Positions 1 to 16,844 are shown, counted from the first letter of the stretch. The stretch is DNA of 64,000 nucleotides from Rugosimonospora africana (GCF_016862975.1 NZ_BONZ01000006.1:62001-126000); one strand, 5' to 3'. A program made the numbers and translations. The notes: generated by a model from the sequence alone, not told the origin.

Positions 1-600
1 GTCGGCGTTGCCGATCTCGCCCACCGTGGCGCGGCAGAACACCGACACCCGGCGGATTTCCCCGGAGGGCATGCGCAGCGTGGCGTAGTCCGCCTCGCGG
101 CCGAGCAACTGGATGCCGACGCCGGCCGAACGGGCCAGCTTGGCGCCACCGCCCGGGCGCAGCTCCACGGCGTGAACCGTGGTGCCGACCGGGATGTTGC
201 GCAGCGGCAGGTTGTTGCCCGGTTTGATGTCGGCGCGGGAGCCCGACTCGACCCGGTCGCCCTGCTTGAGGTCCTTCGGCGCGATGATGTACCGCTTCTC
301 GCCGTCGGCGTAGTGCAGCAGCGCGATGCGCGCGGTGCGGTTCGGGTCGTACTCGATGTGCGCGACCTTCGCCGGTACGCCGTCCTTGTCGACCCGCTTG
401 AAGTCGATCAACCGGTACTGGCGCTTGTGCCCGCCGCCCTGGTGCCGAGTGGTGATCCGGCCGTGGGCGTTGCGCCCGCCCTTGCTGTGCAGCGGCACGA
501 CCAGGGACTTCTCCGGCTGCGACCGAGTGACCTCGGCGAAGTCGGCGACGCTGGAGCCTCGACGACCGGGCGTGGTCGGCTTGTACTTGCGGATAGCCAT
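1..600 (-). CDS. rplB: 50S ribosomal protein L2 (C-terminus beyond the window)
   Basis: L2 binds 23S rRNA and is needed for subunit joining and peptidyl-transferase activity. The first 200 residues are present, beginning [17 protein letters not shown], and the frame runs open off the left edge, so about a quarter of the usual 275-280 residues is missing. The ATG at 598-600 lies 13 nt after the rplW stop, and this is the last visible gene of the S10 operon (rpsJ-rplC-rplD-rplW-rplB). The typical internal stretch [17 protein letters not shown] is intact. Identification is secure from both sequence and position. Confidence 0.97.
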   Translation of the reverse strand, partial: MAIRKYKPTTPGRRGSSVADFAEVTRSQPEKSLVVPLHSKGGRNAHGRITTRHQGGGHKRQYRLIDFKRVDKDGVPAKVAHIEYDPNRTARIALLHYADGEKRYIIAPKDLKQGDRVESGSRADIKPGNNLPLRNIPVGTTVHAVELRPGGGAKLARSAGVGIQLLGREADYATLRMPSGEIRRVSVFCRATVGEIGNAD

Positions 601-613
601 TATCGATAAACCC

Positions 614-916
614 CTAGCTCACCGGGCCGCCGAAGGCCTCAATGCGGTCCCCGTCGACGAGCTTCACGATCGCGCGCTTGGTGTCCTTGCGCTTGCCGAT
701 ACCGGTACGCGTGCGCTTGCGCTTGCCCTGGCGATTCAGGGTGTTCACCGTCTCGACGCGGACGTTGAAGATCTGCTGGATGGCAATCTTGATCTCGGTC
801 TTGTTCGCGTCCGGGTGCACCTGGAACGTGTACCAGTTCTTGTTGAGCTCGCTGTAGCTCTTCTCCGAGATCACCGGCGCGACGATGATGTCGCGCGGGT
901 CGGCGATCGTGCTCAC
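614..916 (-). CDS. rplW: 50S ribosomal protein L23
   Basis: L23 sits at the peptide exit tunnel and docks trigger factor and SRP. The 100-residue product starts [20 protein letters not shown], and the family motif SEKSY is present. A longer upstream reading exists, but the GTG at 914-916 is preferred because its first bases form a GTGA overlap with the rplD stop, as at the preceding rplC/rplD junction. The length agrees with the family. Gene order confirms the assignment. Confidence 0.96.
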   Translation of the reverse strand: MSTIADPRDIIVAPVISEKSYSELNKNWYTFQVHPDANKTEIKIAIQQIFNVRVETVNTLNRQGKRKRTRTGIGKRKDTKRAIVKLVDGDRIEAFGGPVS

Positions 917-1608
917 TGTCCGCCCTCCTCGCTGGCGTCGTCCTGCACAGCGGCCGCGTCGGCGGACCCGCCGCCGGCCACCCACGGCACACCGAGGAAC
1001 TCGTCCAGGGCCGTGGTCGTAAACACCACGTCGTCGGCGACCAGTACGTCGTACGTGTTGAGCTGGCCGGCCTCGATCAGGTGCACGGCCGGCACGTTGC
1101 GCAGGGAGAGCCAGTTCAGCTCATCCTCGGCGCCCAGCACGACCAGTACCCGCTTCGCTTCGGCGACGACCTTGCCCAGCGTCGCGACCGCGGCCTTGGT
1201 CGACGGCGTCTCACCGTCCACGAAGGACTCCACCAGGTGGAGGCGGCCGTCGCGGGCCCGGTCGGACAGGGCACCACGCAGGGCGGCGACCTTCATCTTC
1301 TTCGGGGTGCGCTGGCTGTAGTCCCGCGGGACCGGGCCGTGCACCACGCCACCACCGGTGAACTGCGGCGCGCGGGTCGAACCCTGCCGGGCCCGGCCGG
1401 TGCCCTTCTGCTTGTACGGCTTCTTGCCGCCGCCGGACACCTCGCCACGGTTCTTGGCCTTGTGCGTGCCCTGCCGGGCCGCCGCCAGCTGCGCCACCAC
1501 GACCTGGTGCATCAGCGGGATGTTGGCCTGTACGTCGAAGATGTCCGCGGGCAGGTCAACCGAGGCGGTCGTGGTGCCCTCACGGCTGATGACGTCGACG
1601 GAGGTCAC
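913..1608 (-). CDS. rplD: 50S ribosomal protein L4
   Basis: L4 is an early 23S-binding protein with an extended loop lining the exit tunnel. The 231-residue product shows the loop motif [20 protein letters not shown], followed by the C-terminal fold. It begins at GTG 1606-1608 in a GTGA overlap with the rplC stop and ends in a GTGA overlap with rplW, so translation is probably coupled through three genes. The C-terminus has a short Ala/Asp/Glu-rich tail, which is common in actinobacteria. In E. coli L4 also represses the S10 operon; whether it does so here is not visible. Confidence 0.96.
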   Translation of the reverse strand: MTSVDVISREGTTTASVDLPADIFDVQANIPLMHQVVVAQLAAARQGTHKAKNRGEVSGGGKKPYKQKGTGRARQGSTRAPQFTGGGVVHGPVPRDYSQRTPKKMKVAALRGALSDRARDGRLHLVESFVDGETPSTKAAVATLGKVVAEAKRVLVVLGAEDELNWLSLRNVPAVHLIEAGQLNTYDVLVADDVVFTTTALDEFLGVPWVAGGGSADAAAVQDDASEEGGQ

Positions 1609-2255
1609 TTCGTACCGCCCTTCTTGGCCGCGCTGCGGACGAGCACCAGCGCACCCTTCGGACCGGGTACCGCGCCCTTGACCAGGATGAGGTTGTTCTC
1701 CGGGTCGACCGCCTGGATGGTCAGGTTCTGCACGGTGTAGCGCGAGCCACCCATGCGGCCGGCCATCCGTACGCCCTTGAACACGCGGCCCGGGGTGGCG
1801 CAGGCGCCGATCGAACCCGGGGAGCGGTGCTTGCGCTCGACACCGTGGCTGGCGCGCAGGCCGTGGAAGCCGTGCCGCTTCATCACACCGGCGAAGCCCT
1901 TGCCCTTGGTCCGACCGGTGACGTCGATCGGCGCACCGGCCTCGAACGCCTCGACGGTGACCTCGGAGCCCAGCTCGTACTCGCTGGCGTCGGTGGTGCG
2001 CAGCTCGACGATGTGCCGGCGCGGCGCCACGTTCGCCTTGGCGTAGTGTCCAGCCTTCGGCTTGTTGACCTTGCGCGGGTCGATCGCACCGAACGCGAGC
2101 TGGATCGCGGAGTAGCCGTCCTTGTCGGCGGTGCGGACCTGGGTCACGACGCACGGGCCGGCCTGCACCACGGTCACCGGGACAACGCGGTTGTTGTCCC
2201 AGACCTGGGTCATGCCGAGCTTGGCGCCCAGGATCCCCTTGACTTGCCTGTCCAT
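1605..2255 (-). CDS. rplC: 50S ribosomal protein L3
   Basis: L3 is an assembly-initiating protein that reaches toward the peptidyl-transferase centre. The product has 216 residues, beginning [19 protein letters not shown], and carries the conserved segment [16 protein letters not shown] and the loop [14 protein letters not shown]. The start lies 14 nt after the rpsJ stop and the end overlaps rplD. Length and order are normal for an S10 operon. Confidence 0.97.
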   Translation of the reverse strand: MDRQVKGILGAKLGMTQVWDNNRVVPVTVVQAGPCVVTQVRTADKDGYSAIQLAFGAIDPRKVNKPKAGHYAKANVAPRRHIVELRTTDASEYELGSEVTVEAFEAGAPIDVTGRTKGKGFAGVMKRHGFHGLRASHGVERKHRSPGSIGACATPGRVFKGVRMAGRMGGSRYTVQNLTIQAVDPENNLILVKGAVPGPKGALVLVRSAAKKGGTK

Positions 2256-2269
2256 TAGTCGAGTCCCTA

Positions 2270-2578
2270 CTACAGCTTGATCTCGATGTCGACGCCCGCC
2301 GGCAGGTCAAGGCGCATCAGCGAGTCGACCGTCTTCGGCGTCGGGTCGATGATGTCGATCAGACGCTTGTGCGTACGCATCTCGAAGTGCTCGCGCGAGT
2401 CCTTGTACTTGTGGGGCGAGCGGATCACGCAGAAGCGGTTGATCTCCGTGGGCAGCGGCACCGGGCCCGCGACCTGCGCCCCGGTACGTGTCACCGTCTC
2501 CACGATCTTGCGAGCCGAGGAGTCGACGACCTCGTGGTCATAGGCTTTGAGCCGGATGCGGATCTTCTGTCCCGCCAT
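2270..2578 (-). CDS. rpsJ: 30S ribosomal protein S10 / NusE
   Basis: S10 is a 30S head protein and, as NusE, couples transcription to translation through NusG. The 102-residue product [20 protein letters not shown] is full length with the [15 protein letters not shown] region. It is the first gene of the S10 operon. Its upstream region holds a hairpin element shared with the rpsL leader (see 2680-2704), which suggests a common control signal for the two ribosomal operons. Confidence 0.97.
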
Positions 2579-2679
2579 AGTGGCTTCTGTTCCTTCTTCT
2601 CGATGCCGCTGTTGTGCGGGTCCGTGGACCGCCCCGGCTCGTCTCCGAGCTCCGGGTCTAGGCCCCGCTCCCGCTCGTA

Positions 2680-2704
2680 CCGACCCCCGCGGTCGGGCGT
2701 GTCG
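2680..2704 (-). promoter_or_regulatory. Leader hairpin element shared with the rpsL leader
   Basis: The 21 bp at 2684-2704 are identical to 7384-7404 upstream of rpsL (core gcggtcgggcgtgtcg). Here the flanks complete a hairpin of 6 bp (ccgacc 2680-2685, ggtcgg 2691-2696) with a 5-nt loop. It lies about 100-125 nt before rpsJ and is probably transcribed. Perfect identity in two otherwise unrelated leaders suggests a conserved RNA or DNA control element. Function is inferred; what is seen is the identity and the base pairing. Confidence 0.6.
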
Positions 2705-2858
2705 CCTTGTGGAACCAGGCTCCGCCCCTGATCCGGAGCGGTCTGGCGGCGTCCCGACTCAGGGCCGGATCGCCGAGGCGTTCGTCCGTGGCTCACCACG
2801 CCGATGGGCGGGAGAACCGTTCGGTGGTCGAAAGGCGCCCAAGGTGTTCGAGCGCCAT

Positions 2859-2932
2859 GCGGGGGTGGCCGACCGAAATCGGCCACCCCGCGCTGAGCAC
2901 AACCTGTTCAGTATGCCGTACCGAGGTACGGC
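2859..2932 (-). terminator. Paired hairpins downstream of tuf
   Basis: Two hairpins follow the tuf stop. The first has perfect 8-bp arms with a 2-nt loop (2915-2922 with 2925-2932). The second is an 11-bp stem, 2862-2872 with 2879-2889, with ccgaaa as loop, extended by 2 bp past a bulge. Neither has a strong U run, as is usual for high-GC actinobacterial terminators. They probably separate the str operon from the S10 operon. The rest of 2579-2954 is S10 leader in which I see no confident promoter hexamers. Confidence 0.6.
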
Positions 2933-2954
2933 GACAAAATCAGGGTTACCCAGG

Positions 2955-4148
2955 TCACTTAATGATCTTGGTGACCCGACCCGCGCCAACGGTGCGGCCG
3001 CCCTCACGGATCGCGAACTTGAGACCTTCCTCCATCGCGATCGGCTGGATGAGCGCCACCGTCATAGCGGTGTTGTCGCCCGGCATGACCATCTCGGTGC
3101 CCTCGGGCAGCGTGACGACGCCGGTGACGTCCGTGGTCCGGAAGTAGAACTGCGGACGGTAGTTCTGGAAGAACGGGGTGTGCCGGCCGCCCTCCTCCTT
3201 GGAGAGGATGTAGACCGTGCCCTCGAACTCGGTGTGCGGGGTGTTGGTCCCCGGCTTCACCACGACCATGCCGCGCTCGACGTCCTCGCGCTTGATACCG
3301 CGGAGGAGGAGACCGACGTTCTCGCCGGCCCGAGCCTCGTCGAGCAGCTTGCGGAACATCTCGATGCCGGTCACGACGGTCCGCATCGACTTCGGCTTGA
3401 TGCCGACGATCTCGACCTCCTCGTTCGGCTTGAGGATGCCCCGCTCGCAACGGCCGGTGACGACCGTACCGCGACCGGTGATCGTGAAGACGTCCTCGAT
3501 CGGCATCAGGAACGGCTTCTCGGTCTCCCGCTCGGGCTGCGGAATCGCGGTGTCGACCGCGTTCATCAGCTCCATGAGCTTGTCCGCCCACTCGGCGTCG
3601 CCCTCGAGCGCCTTCAGCGCCGAGACGCGAACGACCGGCAGGTCGTCGCCCGGGTACTCCTGGCTGGAGAGCAGCTCGCGCACCTCCAGCTCGACCAGCT
3701 CAAGCAGCTCCTCGTCATCGACCATGTCGCTCTTGTTGAGCGCCACGACGATGTACGGGACGCCGACCTGGCGGGCCAGCAGCACGTGCTCGCGGGTCTG
3801 CGGCATCGGGCCGTCGGTGGCGGCCACGACCAGGATCGCGCCGTCCATCTGGGCGGCACCTGTGATCATGTTCTTGATGTAGTCGGCGTGACCAGGGCAG
3901 TCGACGTGGGCGTAGTGCCGCGCCTCAGTCTGGTACTCGACGTGTGCGATCGAAATGGTGATGCCGCGGGCCTTCTCCTCCGGCGCCTTGTCGATCTCGT
4001 CGAACGGCGTGTACGGGTTGAGATCGGGCATCTTGTCGTGCAGGACCTTGGTGATGGCCGCGGTCAGCGTCGTCTTACCGTGGTCAATGTGACCGATGGT
4101 GCCGATGTTGACGTGCGGCTTAGTCCGCTCGAACTTCGCCTTCGCCAC
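2955..4148 (-). CDS. tuf: Elongation factor Tu
   Basis: EF-Tu is the GTPase that delivers aminoacyl-tRNA to the ribosomal A site. The product has 397 residues, the usual length. The P-loop GHIDHGKT is at residues 19-26, followed by the G2 region RGITI, DCPGH and NKSD. The start is preceded by a good Shine-Dalgarno sequence (AGGAGG on the minus strand). It follows fusA after 146 nt that contain a perfect hairpin, so it may have its own promoter or a processing site as well as read-through. The elfamycin-contact region shows no obvious truncation. Confidence 0.98.
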   Translation of the reverse strand: MAKAKFERTKPHVNIGTIGHIDHGKTTLTAAITKVLHDKMPDLNPYTPFDEIDKAPEEKARGITISIAHVEYQTEARHYAHVDCPGHADYIKNMITGAAQMDGAILVVAATDGPMPQTREHVLLARQVGVPYIVVALNKSDMVDDEELLELVELEVRELLSSQEYPGDDLPVVRVSALKALEGDAEWADKLMELMNAVDTAIPQPERETEKPFLMPIEDVFTITGRGTVVTGRCERGILKPNEEVEIVGIKPKSMRTVVTGIEMFRKLLDEARAGENVGLLLRGIKREDVERGMVVVKPGTNTPHTEFEGTVYILSKEEGGRHTPFFQNYRPQFYFRTTDVTGVVTLPEGTEMVMPGDNTAMTVALIQPIAMEEGLKFAIREGGRTVGAGRVTKIIK

Positions 4149-4243
4149 TGCTGTCCTCCTGTGGACTTCTTGGTTCGTACGTCGTTTACCTGGGTCTGGC
4201 CGCAGTGGCCGGCCCGGATGATGCAGCTCGCTCCCGCCGGGAC

Positions 4244-4267
4244 CAGCCGGGGATCACTCCCCGGCTG
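4244..4267 (-). promoter_or_regulatory. Perfect hairpin in the fusA-tuf spacer
   Basis: The minus strand reads CAGCCGGGGA, loop GTGA, then TCCCCGGCTG, giving a perfect 10-bp stem about 30 nt after the fusA stop. It could be a partial terminator or an RNA-processing site that lets tuf be expressed separately from fusA. No U tract follows, so complete termination is unlikely. Confidence 0.5.
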
Positions 4268-4294
4268 CCTCGGTGGATTGCTCGGCGGCGATGC

Positions 4295-6394
<2,100 letters not shown>

Positions 6395-6429
6395 TGTGAT
6401 CCCCTACTTCGTCTTCGTTTTCGTGACCT

Positions 6430-6900
6430 CTACCACCGGTAGTGCGCGAAGGCCCGGTTGGATTCGGCCATCTTGTGGGTGTCCTCGCGCCGCTTCACGG
6501 CGGCACCGAGGCCGTTGCTCGCGTCGAGCAGCTCGTTCATGAGTCGCTCAACCATCGTCTTCTCGCGCCGAGCCTTGGAGTACGTCACCAGCCAGCGCAG
6601 TCCCAGAGTGGTGGCCCGGGTCGGGCGCACCTCAACCGGCACCTGGTAGGTCGCGCCACCGACGCGGCGGCTGCGTACCTCCAGAGTCGGCTTCACGTTG
6701 TCCATGGCGCGCTTGAGCGTGACCACGGGGTCGGTGCCGGTCTTCTCCCGGCAACCCTCCAACGCGCCGTACACGATCCGCTCGGCGAGCTGACGCTTGC
6801 CGCGCATAAGGATCTTGTTGATCAGCTGGGTGACCAGCGGTGAGTTGAAAACCGGGTCGGCGACCAACGGCCGGCGCGGCGCGGGGCCCTTACGCGGCAT
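6430..6900 (-). CDS. rpsG: 30S ribosomal protein S7
   Basis: S7 nucleates assembly of the 30S head and contacts E-site tRNA. The product is 156 residues, [18 protein letters not shown], full length, with the conserved [13 protein letters not shown] segment. It starts 1 nt after the rpsL stop, indicating tight coupling. The C-terminus [10 protein letters not shown]-like end ([10 protein letters not shown]) is complete. Confidence 0.97.
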   Translation of the reverse strand: MPRKGPAPRRPLVADPVFNSPLVTQLINKILMRGKRQLAERIVYGALEGCREKTGTDPVVTLKRAMDNVKPTLEVRSRRVGGATYQVPVEVRPTRATTLGLRWLVTYSKARREKTMVERLMNELLDASNGLGAAVKRREDTHKMAESNRAFAHYRW

Positions 6901-6901
6901 G

Positions 6902-7276
<375 letters not shown>

Positions 7277-7379
7277 CCGGGTCTCGAATCTCCCTTCGAC
7301 CGCTGCCTCGCGGCCGCGCCGTCTTGCCTGTCGAACGTCCTACACCTGCCGTGCGGCCGGATCGGCGACGATCGCCTGT

Positions 7380-7404
7380 CCGGCCCCCGCGGTCGGGCGT
7401 GTCG
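7380..7404 (-). promoter_or_regulatory. Leader element of the str operon, copy of the rpsJ element
   Basis: Positions 7384-7404 match 2684-2704 exactly over 21 bp. The potential stem here (7380-7385 with 7391-7396) has one A-C mismatch in the minus-strand RNA, so the hairpin is weaker than in the rpsJ copy. It lies about 105-125 nt upstream of the rpsL start and downstream of the predicted promoter, hence in the transcribed leader. Confidence 0.55.
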
Positions 7405-7515
7405 TCCGGCACACGGGCCCGACGGCAACCATGCGGACCGCCGGGTTAATTTCTCGGGCGACGCCACACGGGCGCACGCACGATGAGCCCAGGGCATGCC
7501 CGGGCACGAGGGGAA

Positions 7516-7544
7516 AGAGTACCGACCGTTTGAGCCCTCGTCAA
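7516..7544 (-). promoter_or_regulatory. Probable SigA-type promoter of the rpsL operon
   Basis: The minus strand has TTGACG (7539-7544), a 17-nt spacer and TACTCT (7516-7521). This is close to the TTGACA/TATAAT consensus with ideal spacing. Transcription would begin near 7509, giving a leader of about 230 nt that includes the shared element at 7380-7404. Together these explain most of the 385-nt gap between rpsL and the next gene. Confidence 0.75.
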
Positions 7545-7661
7545 AATGAGCCCTACGGAAGTCACTCCGGTATCAAATAGTACCTCGCGATTACGGAACC
7601 CTGCCGCCGACCGGCCGTCGCGCGGTGCCGGGCCGAGTGAGGCCCGTCTCAGTCGCCGCGC

Positions 7662-8309
7662 TCAGCTGATGAGCAGGGCGAGCACGAACCCGAACGCGGC
7701 CACGCCCAGGCCCGAGGCCCCGCACCAGATGCCGGCGAGCGCCGCACCCCGGCCCTTCAGGCGTCCCCGGGCCGATCCGATCTGGCGGAGCGCGATCGTA
7801 CCCAGCGTGATCGCGGCCGCACCGAGCAGAGCGGACAGGATCGCGAACGCACCCGAGACCAGGGGACCCCAGCCGCGGCTGGCGCCGGCCACTCCGAAGC
7901 AGATGACCACGAGAGCCACCAGCGCGGTCCCGATGCCGGCCACCATGCTCCCGGTGGCCAGGCCGAGGAAGGTCGGGTTGACCGGCAGGTAGGCGATCCC
8001 GAACTCGGTGCCGGGTACCGGGTCGATGCGTACCGGCCGGCCCTGGGCGACGACGGGTCCTGATGGCGGCGGCGGGGGTGCCGGCACCCTCGGGTACCCC
8101 TGGTGGACAGGTACGCCACCCGGGTACTCCAGCGCACCGCCGGGGTGCGCCGGCGGCCGGACGACCGGCGTCGGGCCCGGGTACGGGTGCCACCCCGGGG
8201 GCGCCGGAGGCGGGTACGGCTGGCCCGGCCCCGGCGGCGGATAGTGCGGCGCCGGCATCGAGGGGGGTGGCCCGGGGTTGGCCCAGGGCGGCTGGGGCGG
8301 CTCCGTCAC
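7662..8309 (-). CDS. Proline-rich membrane protein, DUF4190-like
   Basis: The 215-residue product has a Pro/Gly/Tyr-rich cytoplasmic N-terminal third (about residues 1-100, PPP, PGP and YPPP motifs). Hydrophobic segments follow at about 110-205, consistent with three to four membrane spans, with a basic GRLKGRG loop. This layout resembles DUF4190-type actinobacterial membrane proteins of unknown role. Ten nt separate it from the preceding gene (8320-8697), also a small membrane protein, so the two probably form an operon. The function is unknown. Confidence 0.75.
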   Translation of the reverse strand: MTEPPQPPWANPGPPPSMPAPHYPPPGPGQPYPPPAPPGWHPYPGPTPVVRPPAHPGGALEYPGGVPVHQGYPRVPAPPPPPSGPVVAQGRPVRIDPVPGTEFGIAYLPVNPTFLGLATGSMVAGIGTALVALVVICFGVAGASRGWGPLVSGAFAILSALLGAAAITLGTIALRQIGSARGRLKGRGAALAGIWCGASGLGVAAFGFVLALLIS

Positions 8310-8319
8310 GGCCGGCCTT

Positions 8320-8697
8320 TCAGTTCACGTTGGGGGCGTAGTTCGTGCCGCCGGAGCTGCCGGCCATGTGCAGCAGCCCGACGATGGCCGCGACCACCAC
8401 GGCGGTCGCCGCCAGGACGATGCCGACCCAGGCCAGCGCGACTCCGATGCGGATGCGCCGGCCGCCGGTGAGGAACCCCTTCGCCGCCGACATCTCCCGC
8501 CGGGCGTCCCGGGCCAACAGCAGGGCGAGTGCCGCCGGGATGAGGCCGCCGAGGAAGAATCCAGTGACGGCGGCGACGATGCCGAGCGCCAGGACCGCGA
8601 CCGCCTTCGACGACGGCACCGGATCGGGATCGAGCGGATGCCGCACGGTGGCCACGTCGATCGATCCCACGCTCGCTCCCGGGATAGCGCTCACCAC
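8320..8697 (-). CDS. Small two-to-three-span membrane protein, DUF4190-like
   Basis: This is a 125-residue protein with hydrophobic stretches at about 32-62 and 84-112, separated by a basic loop with RDARREMSAAKGFLTGGRR. The fold resembles the C-terminal half of its downstream neighbour, suggesting related DUF4190-like proteins in one operon. The ATG at 8695-8697 is the first possible start; a start about 9-10 codons in is also possible. No function can be assigned. Confidence 0.65.
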   Translation of the reverse strand: MVSAIPGASVGSIDVATVRHPLDPDPVPSSKAVAVLALGIVAAVTGFFLGGLIPAALALLLARDARREMSAAKGFLTGGRRIRIGVALAWVGIVLAATAVVVAAIVGLLHMAGSSGGTNYAPNVN

Positions 8698-8710
8698 TTT
8701 ATAGAAACAG

Positions 8711-8746
8711 ATCGGGGCCTCAGGCGTTCACCTGAGGCCCCGATCT
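8711..8746 (-). terminator. Terminator of the rpoB-rpoC transcript
   Basis: There is a perfect 15-bp stem (8711-8725 with 8732-8746; gatcggggcctcagg arm) with a 6-nt loop. On the minus strand it is followed by CTGTTTCTAT, a T-rich tail. It lies about 130 nt after the rpoC stop and just before the next minus-strand gene, so it fits a factor-independent terminator for rpoBC. Confidence 0.85.
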
Positions 8747-8778
8747 CACGCTCGGTGCCGGCTGTTCGGCCGGGTTTC

Positions 8779-8873
8779 GCTCGGCGCGTCAGGCGCCGGG
8801 CGATGACCCAGACCGGTCAACCGGCCGGCCTGGGTCGGCACGGCGTGCGCCGAGCGACGACCCAGACCAGTCG
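8779..8873. repeat. Dispersed approx. 50-bp repeat, two adjacent degenerate copies
   Basis: Directly after the rpoC stop are two units that both end in the family signature gacccagacc(a/g)gtc: 8779-8818 and 8827-8873. The first also has gctcggcgcgtc near its left end. Related copies lie at 34284-34334, 46646-46696 and 52364-52504. The family looks like a REP-type intergenic element. It sits between the rpoC stop and the rpoBC terminator, so it is probably transcribed. Confidence 0.7.
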
Positions 8874-8877
8874 ACCG

Positions 8878-12768
<3,891 letters not shown>

Positions 12769-12859
12769 TTGGTCCCTCGTATTTCTTGATCGCTACGCGA
12801 TGCTCGGGTTTGTGGTCGCCAGGCGGGGCCCGGCCGGCAGGCCGGCCGGACCCGACACC

Positions 12860-15800
12860 TCAGATCTCCTCGACGCTGCTGACGCCCTCGTTGGGACGCC
12901 GGGACAGGTCGATACCCAGCTCCTCGGCCGCCCGGAACACCTCGTCGTCGGTTTCCCGCATCTCCAGAGCCACGCCGTCGCTGGAGAGCACCTCAACATT
13001 GAGGCACAGCGACTGCAGCTCCTTGAGCAGGACCTTGAACGACTCGGGAATGCCGGGCTCGGGGATGTTCTCGCCCTTGACGATCGCCTCGTATACCTTC
13101 ACGCGGCCGAGCACGTCGTCCGACTTGATCGTGAGCAGCTCCTGCAGGGCGTACGCGGCGCCGTACGCCTGCATCGCCCAGCACTCCATCTCACCGAAGC
13201 GCTGCCCACCGAACTGCGCCTTACCACCCAGCGGCTGCTGCGTGATCATCGAGTACGGTCCGGTCGACCGAGCGTGGATCTTGTCGTCGACCAGGTGGTT
13301 GAGCTTCAGGATGTAGATGTAGCCGACCGCGATCCGGTCGGGCAGCGGTTCGCCGGACCGGCCGTCGAACAGCTGCGCCTTGCCGCTGGCCCCGACCAGC
13401 TGGACACCGTCCCGGTTGGCCAGGGTCGAGTCGAGCAGGCCGGCGATCTCCTCTTCCTTCGCGCCGTCGAAGACCGGGGTCGCCACGTTGGTGTCCGGCT
13501 CCGACTCGTGCGCGTTGATCGACCGCAGCGCCTTCTTCCAGGTGGTGTCGTCGCCCTCGAGCTTCCAACCGGTCTTGGCGACCCACCCGAGGTGCGTCTC
13601 CAGCACCTGGCCGACGTTCATCCGGCTCGGTACACCCAGCGGGTTGAGCACGATGTCCACGGGCGTGCCGTCCTCCAGGAACGGCATGTCCTCGACCGGA
13701 AGGATCTTGGAGATGACACCCTTGTTGCCGTGCCGGCCGGCGAGCTTGTCGCCGTCCTGGATCTTCCGCTTCTGGGCCACGTACACCCGGACGAGCTCGT
13801 TGACGCCCGGCGACAGCTCGTCGCCGTCTTCCCGGGAGAAGGTACGGACACCGATGACCGTGCCGCTCTCACCGTGCGGCACCTTCAGGCTGGTGTCCCG
13901 GACCTCGCGGGCCTTCTCACCGAAGATCGCGCGAAGCAACCGCTCCTCCGGGGTCAGCTCGGTCTCGCCCTTGGGCGTGACCTTGCCGACCAGGATGTCG
14001 CCCGGTACCACTTCGGCACCGATCCGGATGATTCCCCGCTCGTCCAGGTCGGCCAGCATCTCCTCGCTGACGTTCGGGATGTCGCGGGTGATCTCCTCCG
14101 GCCCCAGCTTGGTGTCGCGGGCGTCGACCTCGTGCTCCTCGATGTGAATCGAGGTGAGGACGTCCTGCTGGACCAGCTTCTGGGACAGGATGATCGCGTC
14201 TTCGTAGTTGTGGCCCTCCCAGGGCATGAACGCCACGAGCAGGTTGCGCCCGAGCGCCATCTCACCCTCGTCGGTGCACGGCCCGTCCGCGATGACCTGG
14301 CCGGCCTCGACCCGGTCACCCTCGAAGACCACCGGCTTCTGGTTCACGCAGGAGCCGGCGTTCGACCGGCGGAACTTGTGCAGCAGGTAGGTGCGGCGGT
14401 GGCCGTCGTCCTGGTGCACCGTCACGTAGTCGGCGCACAGGTCCTCGACCACGCCACCGACCTCGGCGACGACCACGTCACCGGCGTCGACCGCGGCGCG
14501 GTACTCCATGCCCGTGCCGACCAGCGGCGACTCCGCCTTGATCAGCGGTACGGCCTGGCGCTGCATGTTCGCGCCCATCAGGGCCCGGTTGGCGTCGTCG
14601 TGCTCGAGGAACGGGATCATGGCGGTCGCGACCGACACCATCTGGCGCGGCGAGACGTCCATGTAGTCCACAGCCAATGGCGCCACGGCCTCGAACTCGC
14701 CGCCCTTACGACGGACCAGCACCCGCTCGCCGGCGAACGCGCCGTCGCTCTTCAGCGGCTCGTTGGCCTGCGCGATGACGTGCCGGTCCTCCTCGTCCGC
14801 GGTCAGGTAGTCGATCTGGTCGGTGACCCGACCTTCGAGGACCTTCCGGTACGGCGTCTCGATGAAGCCGAACGGGTTGACCCGGGCGAAGGTGGACAGC
14901 GCGCCGATCAGACCGATGTTCGGGCCTTCCGGCGTTTCGATCGGGCACATCCGTCCGTAGTGCGACGGGTGCACGTCACGGACCTCGAAACCGGCCCGCT
15001 CCCGGGACAGACCACCAGGGCCCAGCGCCGACAGGCGGCGCCGGTGGGTCAGACCGGCCAGCGGGTTGGTCTGGTCCATGAACTGGGACAGCTGCGACGT
15101 ACCGAAGAACTCCTTGATCGCCGCCACTACCGGGCGGATGTTGATCAGGGTCTGCGGCGTGATCGCCTCGACGTCCTGGGTGGTCATCCGCTCGCGGACG
15201 ACCCGCTCCATCCGGGACAGACCGACCCGGACCTGGTTCTGGATCAGCTCGCCGACCGTACGCAGGCGCCGGTTGCCGAAGTGGTCGATGTCGTCCGGCT
15301 CGTACCCGTCTTCGCCGGTGTGCAGCCGGCAGAGGTACTCGACGGTCGACACGATGTCCTCGACAGTCAGCACACCCGTGGTGATCGGGACGTCGACCTC
15401 GAGCTTCTTGTTGAACTTGTATCGCCCGACCTTCGCCACGTCGTAGCGCTTCGGGTTGAAGAACAGGTTGTCCAGCAGGGTCTGCGCGTTCTCCCGGGTC
15501 GGCGGCTCACCGGGCCGCAGCTTCCGGTAGATGTCGAGCAGGGCTTCGTCCTGGCCGGCGATGTGGTCCTTCTCCAGCGTGGTCATCATCAGCTCGGACC
15601 AGCCGAACCGCTCGCGGATCTGCTCGTTGGACCAACCGATGGCCTTGAGGAGGACGGTGACCGCCTGGCGGCGCTTGCGGTCGATGCGAACGCCGACCGT
15701 GTCGCGCTTGTCAATGTCAAACTCCAGCCAGGCACCCCGGCTGGGGATGACCTTCACGCTGGACAGGTCCCGGTCAGAGGTCTTGTCCGGCTGCTTGTCG

Positions 15801-16303
15801 AAGTACACGCCCGGCGAACGGACGAGCTGGCTGACCACGACGCGCTCGGTGCCGTTGATGATGAAGGTGCCCTTCGGCGTCATCATCGGGAAGTCACCCA
15901 TGAACACCGTCTGGCTCTTGATCTCGCCGGTGGTGTGGTTGGTGAACTCCGCGGTCACGAACAGCGGCGCACAGTAGGTCAGGTCCTTCTCCTTGCACTC
16001 CTCGATCGAGGCTTTGACCTCGTCGAAGCGCGGCGCGGAGAATGACAACGACATAGTTCCGGAAAAGTCCTCAATGGGACTAATTTCGTCGAGGATTTCT
16101 GCAAGACCCGAACGAGCGTGCGGATCATCAGCCGAACGCGTTGCCCACGCCTCGTTGCCGACCAACCAGTCAAAGGACTCGGTTTGAATGGCAAGGAGGT
16201 TGGGGACTTCGAGGTGTTCGGTGATCCTGCCGAATGAGATTCGGCGGGGAGCGAAGGCGCTCGACGACGTACGACTGGTCTTCGCAGGGCGGGAAGCTGC
16301 CAA
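12860..16303 (-). CDS. rpoB: RNA polymerase beta subunit
   Basis: This is the beta subunit of RNA polymerase and the rifampicin target. An upstream ATG would add 30 unrelated residues. I prefer TTG at 16301-16303, giving the family N-terminus (M)[13 protein letters not shown] and 1147 residues, with AAGGA six nt before it. The rifampicin region is residues 401-432: Asp410, His420 and Ser425 (E. coli 516, 526, 531) are wild type. Thr412 replaces the Asn of E. coli 518, probably a lineage trait. It is transcribed with rpoC. Confidence 0.97.
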   Translation of the reverse strand: MAASRPAKTSRTSSSAFAPRRISFGRITEHLEVPNLLAIQTESFDWLVGNEAWATRSADDPHARSGLAEILDEISPIEDFSGTMSLSFSAPRFDEVKASIEECKEKDLTYCAPLFVTAEFTNHTTGEIKSQTVFMGDFPMMTPKGTFIINGTERVVVSQLVRSPGVYFDKQPDKTSDRDLSSVKVIPSRGAWLEFDIDKRDTVGVRIDRKRRQAVTVLLKAIGWSNEQIRERFGWSELMMTTLEKDHIAGQDEALLDIYRKLRPGEPPTRENAQTLLDNLFFNPKRYDVAKVGRYKFNKKLEVDVPITTGVLTVEDIVSTVEYLCRLHTGEDGYEPDDIDHFGNRRLRTVGELIQNQVRVGLSRMERVVRERMTTQDVEAITPQTLINIRPVVAAIKEFFGTSQLSQFMDQTNPLAGLTHRRRLSALGPGGLSRERAGFEVRDVHPSHYGRMCPIETPEGPNIGLIGALSTFARVNPFGFIETPYRKVLEGRVTDQIDYLTADEEDRHVIAQANEPLKSDGAFAGERVLVRRKGGEFEAVAPLAVDYMDVSPRQMVSVATAMIPFLEHDDANRALMGANMQRQAVPLIKAESPLVGTGMEYRAAVDAGDVVVAEVGGVVEDLCADYVTVHQDDGHRRTYLLHKFRRSNAGSCVNQKPVVFEGDRVEAGQVIADGPCTDEGEMALGRNLLVAFMPWEGHNYEDAIILSQKLVQQDVLTSIHIEEHEVDARDTKLGPEEITRDIPNVSEEMLADLDERGIIRIGAEVVPGDILVGKVTPKGETELTPEERLLRAIFGEKAREVRDTSLKVPHGESGTVIGVRTFSREDGDELSPGVNELVRVYVAQKRKIQDGDKLAGRHGNKGVISKILPVEDMPFLEDGTPVDIVLNPLGVPSRMNVGQVLETHLGWVAKTGWKLEGDDTTWKKALRSINAHESEPDTNVATPVFDGAKEEEIAGLLDSTLANRDGVQLVGASGKAQLFDGRSGEPLPDRIAVGYIYILKLNHLVDDKIHARSTGPYSMITQQPLGGKAQFGGQRFGEMECWAMQAYGAAYALQELLTIKSDDVLGRVKVYEAIVKGENIPEPGIPESFKVLLKELQSLCLNVEVLSSDGVALEMRETDDEVFRAAEELGIDLSRRPNEGVSSVEEI

Positions 16304-16432
16304 GATGCGTCCTTCCGAGGACCGGTGGTGCTGCAAAACGGCCGTTGCGCGTGCACCCCGATTGACCCCTGTTAAATTACCCAAAACGGACAATCTAGGC
16401 GGGGGCTAGTTCGGAAGGCAGCGCAAACTAGC

Positions 16433-16461
16433 AGTGTAGCCGAAAGGCTAACCGCTGTCGA
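16433..16461 (-). promoter_or_regulatory. Probable rpoBC promoter
   Basis: The minus strand shows TCGACA (16456-16461), a 17-nt spacer and TACACT (16433-16438). The start of transcription would be near 16426, leaving a leader of about 120 nt before the TTG start. The region between this promoter and the rplL terminator (16462-16844) shows no coding potential I can support; an additional rpoB promoter may lie there. Confidence 0.75.
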
Positions 16462-16844
16462 GCCCCCATCGCGAAGTCTCCTGAGCGGGCCATACCGGGG
16501 GGTGAACCCGGGGCCTGCACGGGCCTCAAGGACCCTTGCTCGGGACTTCCAGCGACGGTCTGGCGCATCCGCGGAAGGCGTTGCGCAATCAGCGTGCCTG
16601 TCCCGTGCGGCCCCGTCAAGAGTTGAGCGACGGGTCGGACACGGGTGATGCGCAACTTGCATATGCGCATACGGCATATTCGGACAAAGGGGTGCGCAGA
16701 AGGCTCCGGCCGGGCCATCCGGTGGCCAACTTCCCGGCGGCTGGACGGCCCCGAGGCGCGTACCGCCGCGTTCCCGGACGGGCGAGCCGGAGGCCGGCGG
16801 TGGCTCCAGCGGACGCCGGATCGCACCCGGCGCGGGCAGAAACG

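Noticed and set aside
16304-16393. 30-residue N-terminal extension of RpoB from an upstream ATG
   Set aside because: The extension is unlike RpoB, whereas TTG 16303 has a ribosome site and restores the family N-terminus.
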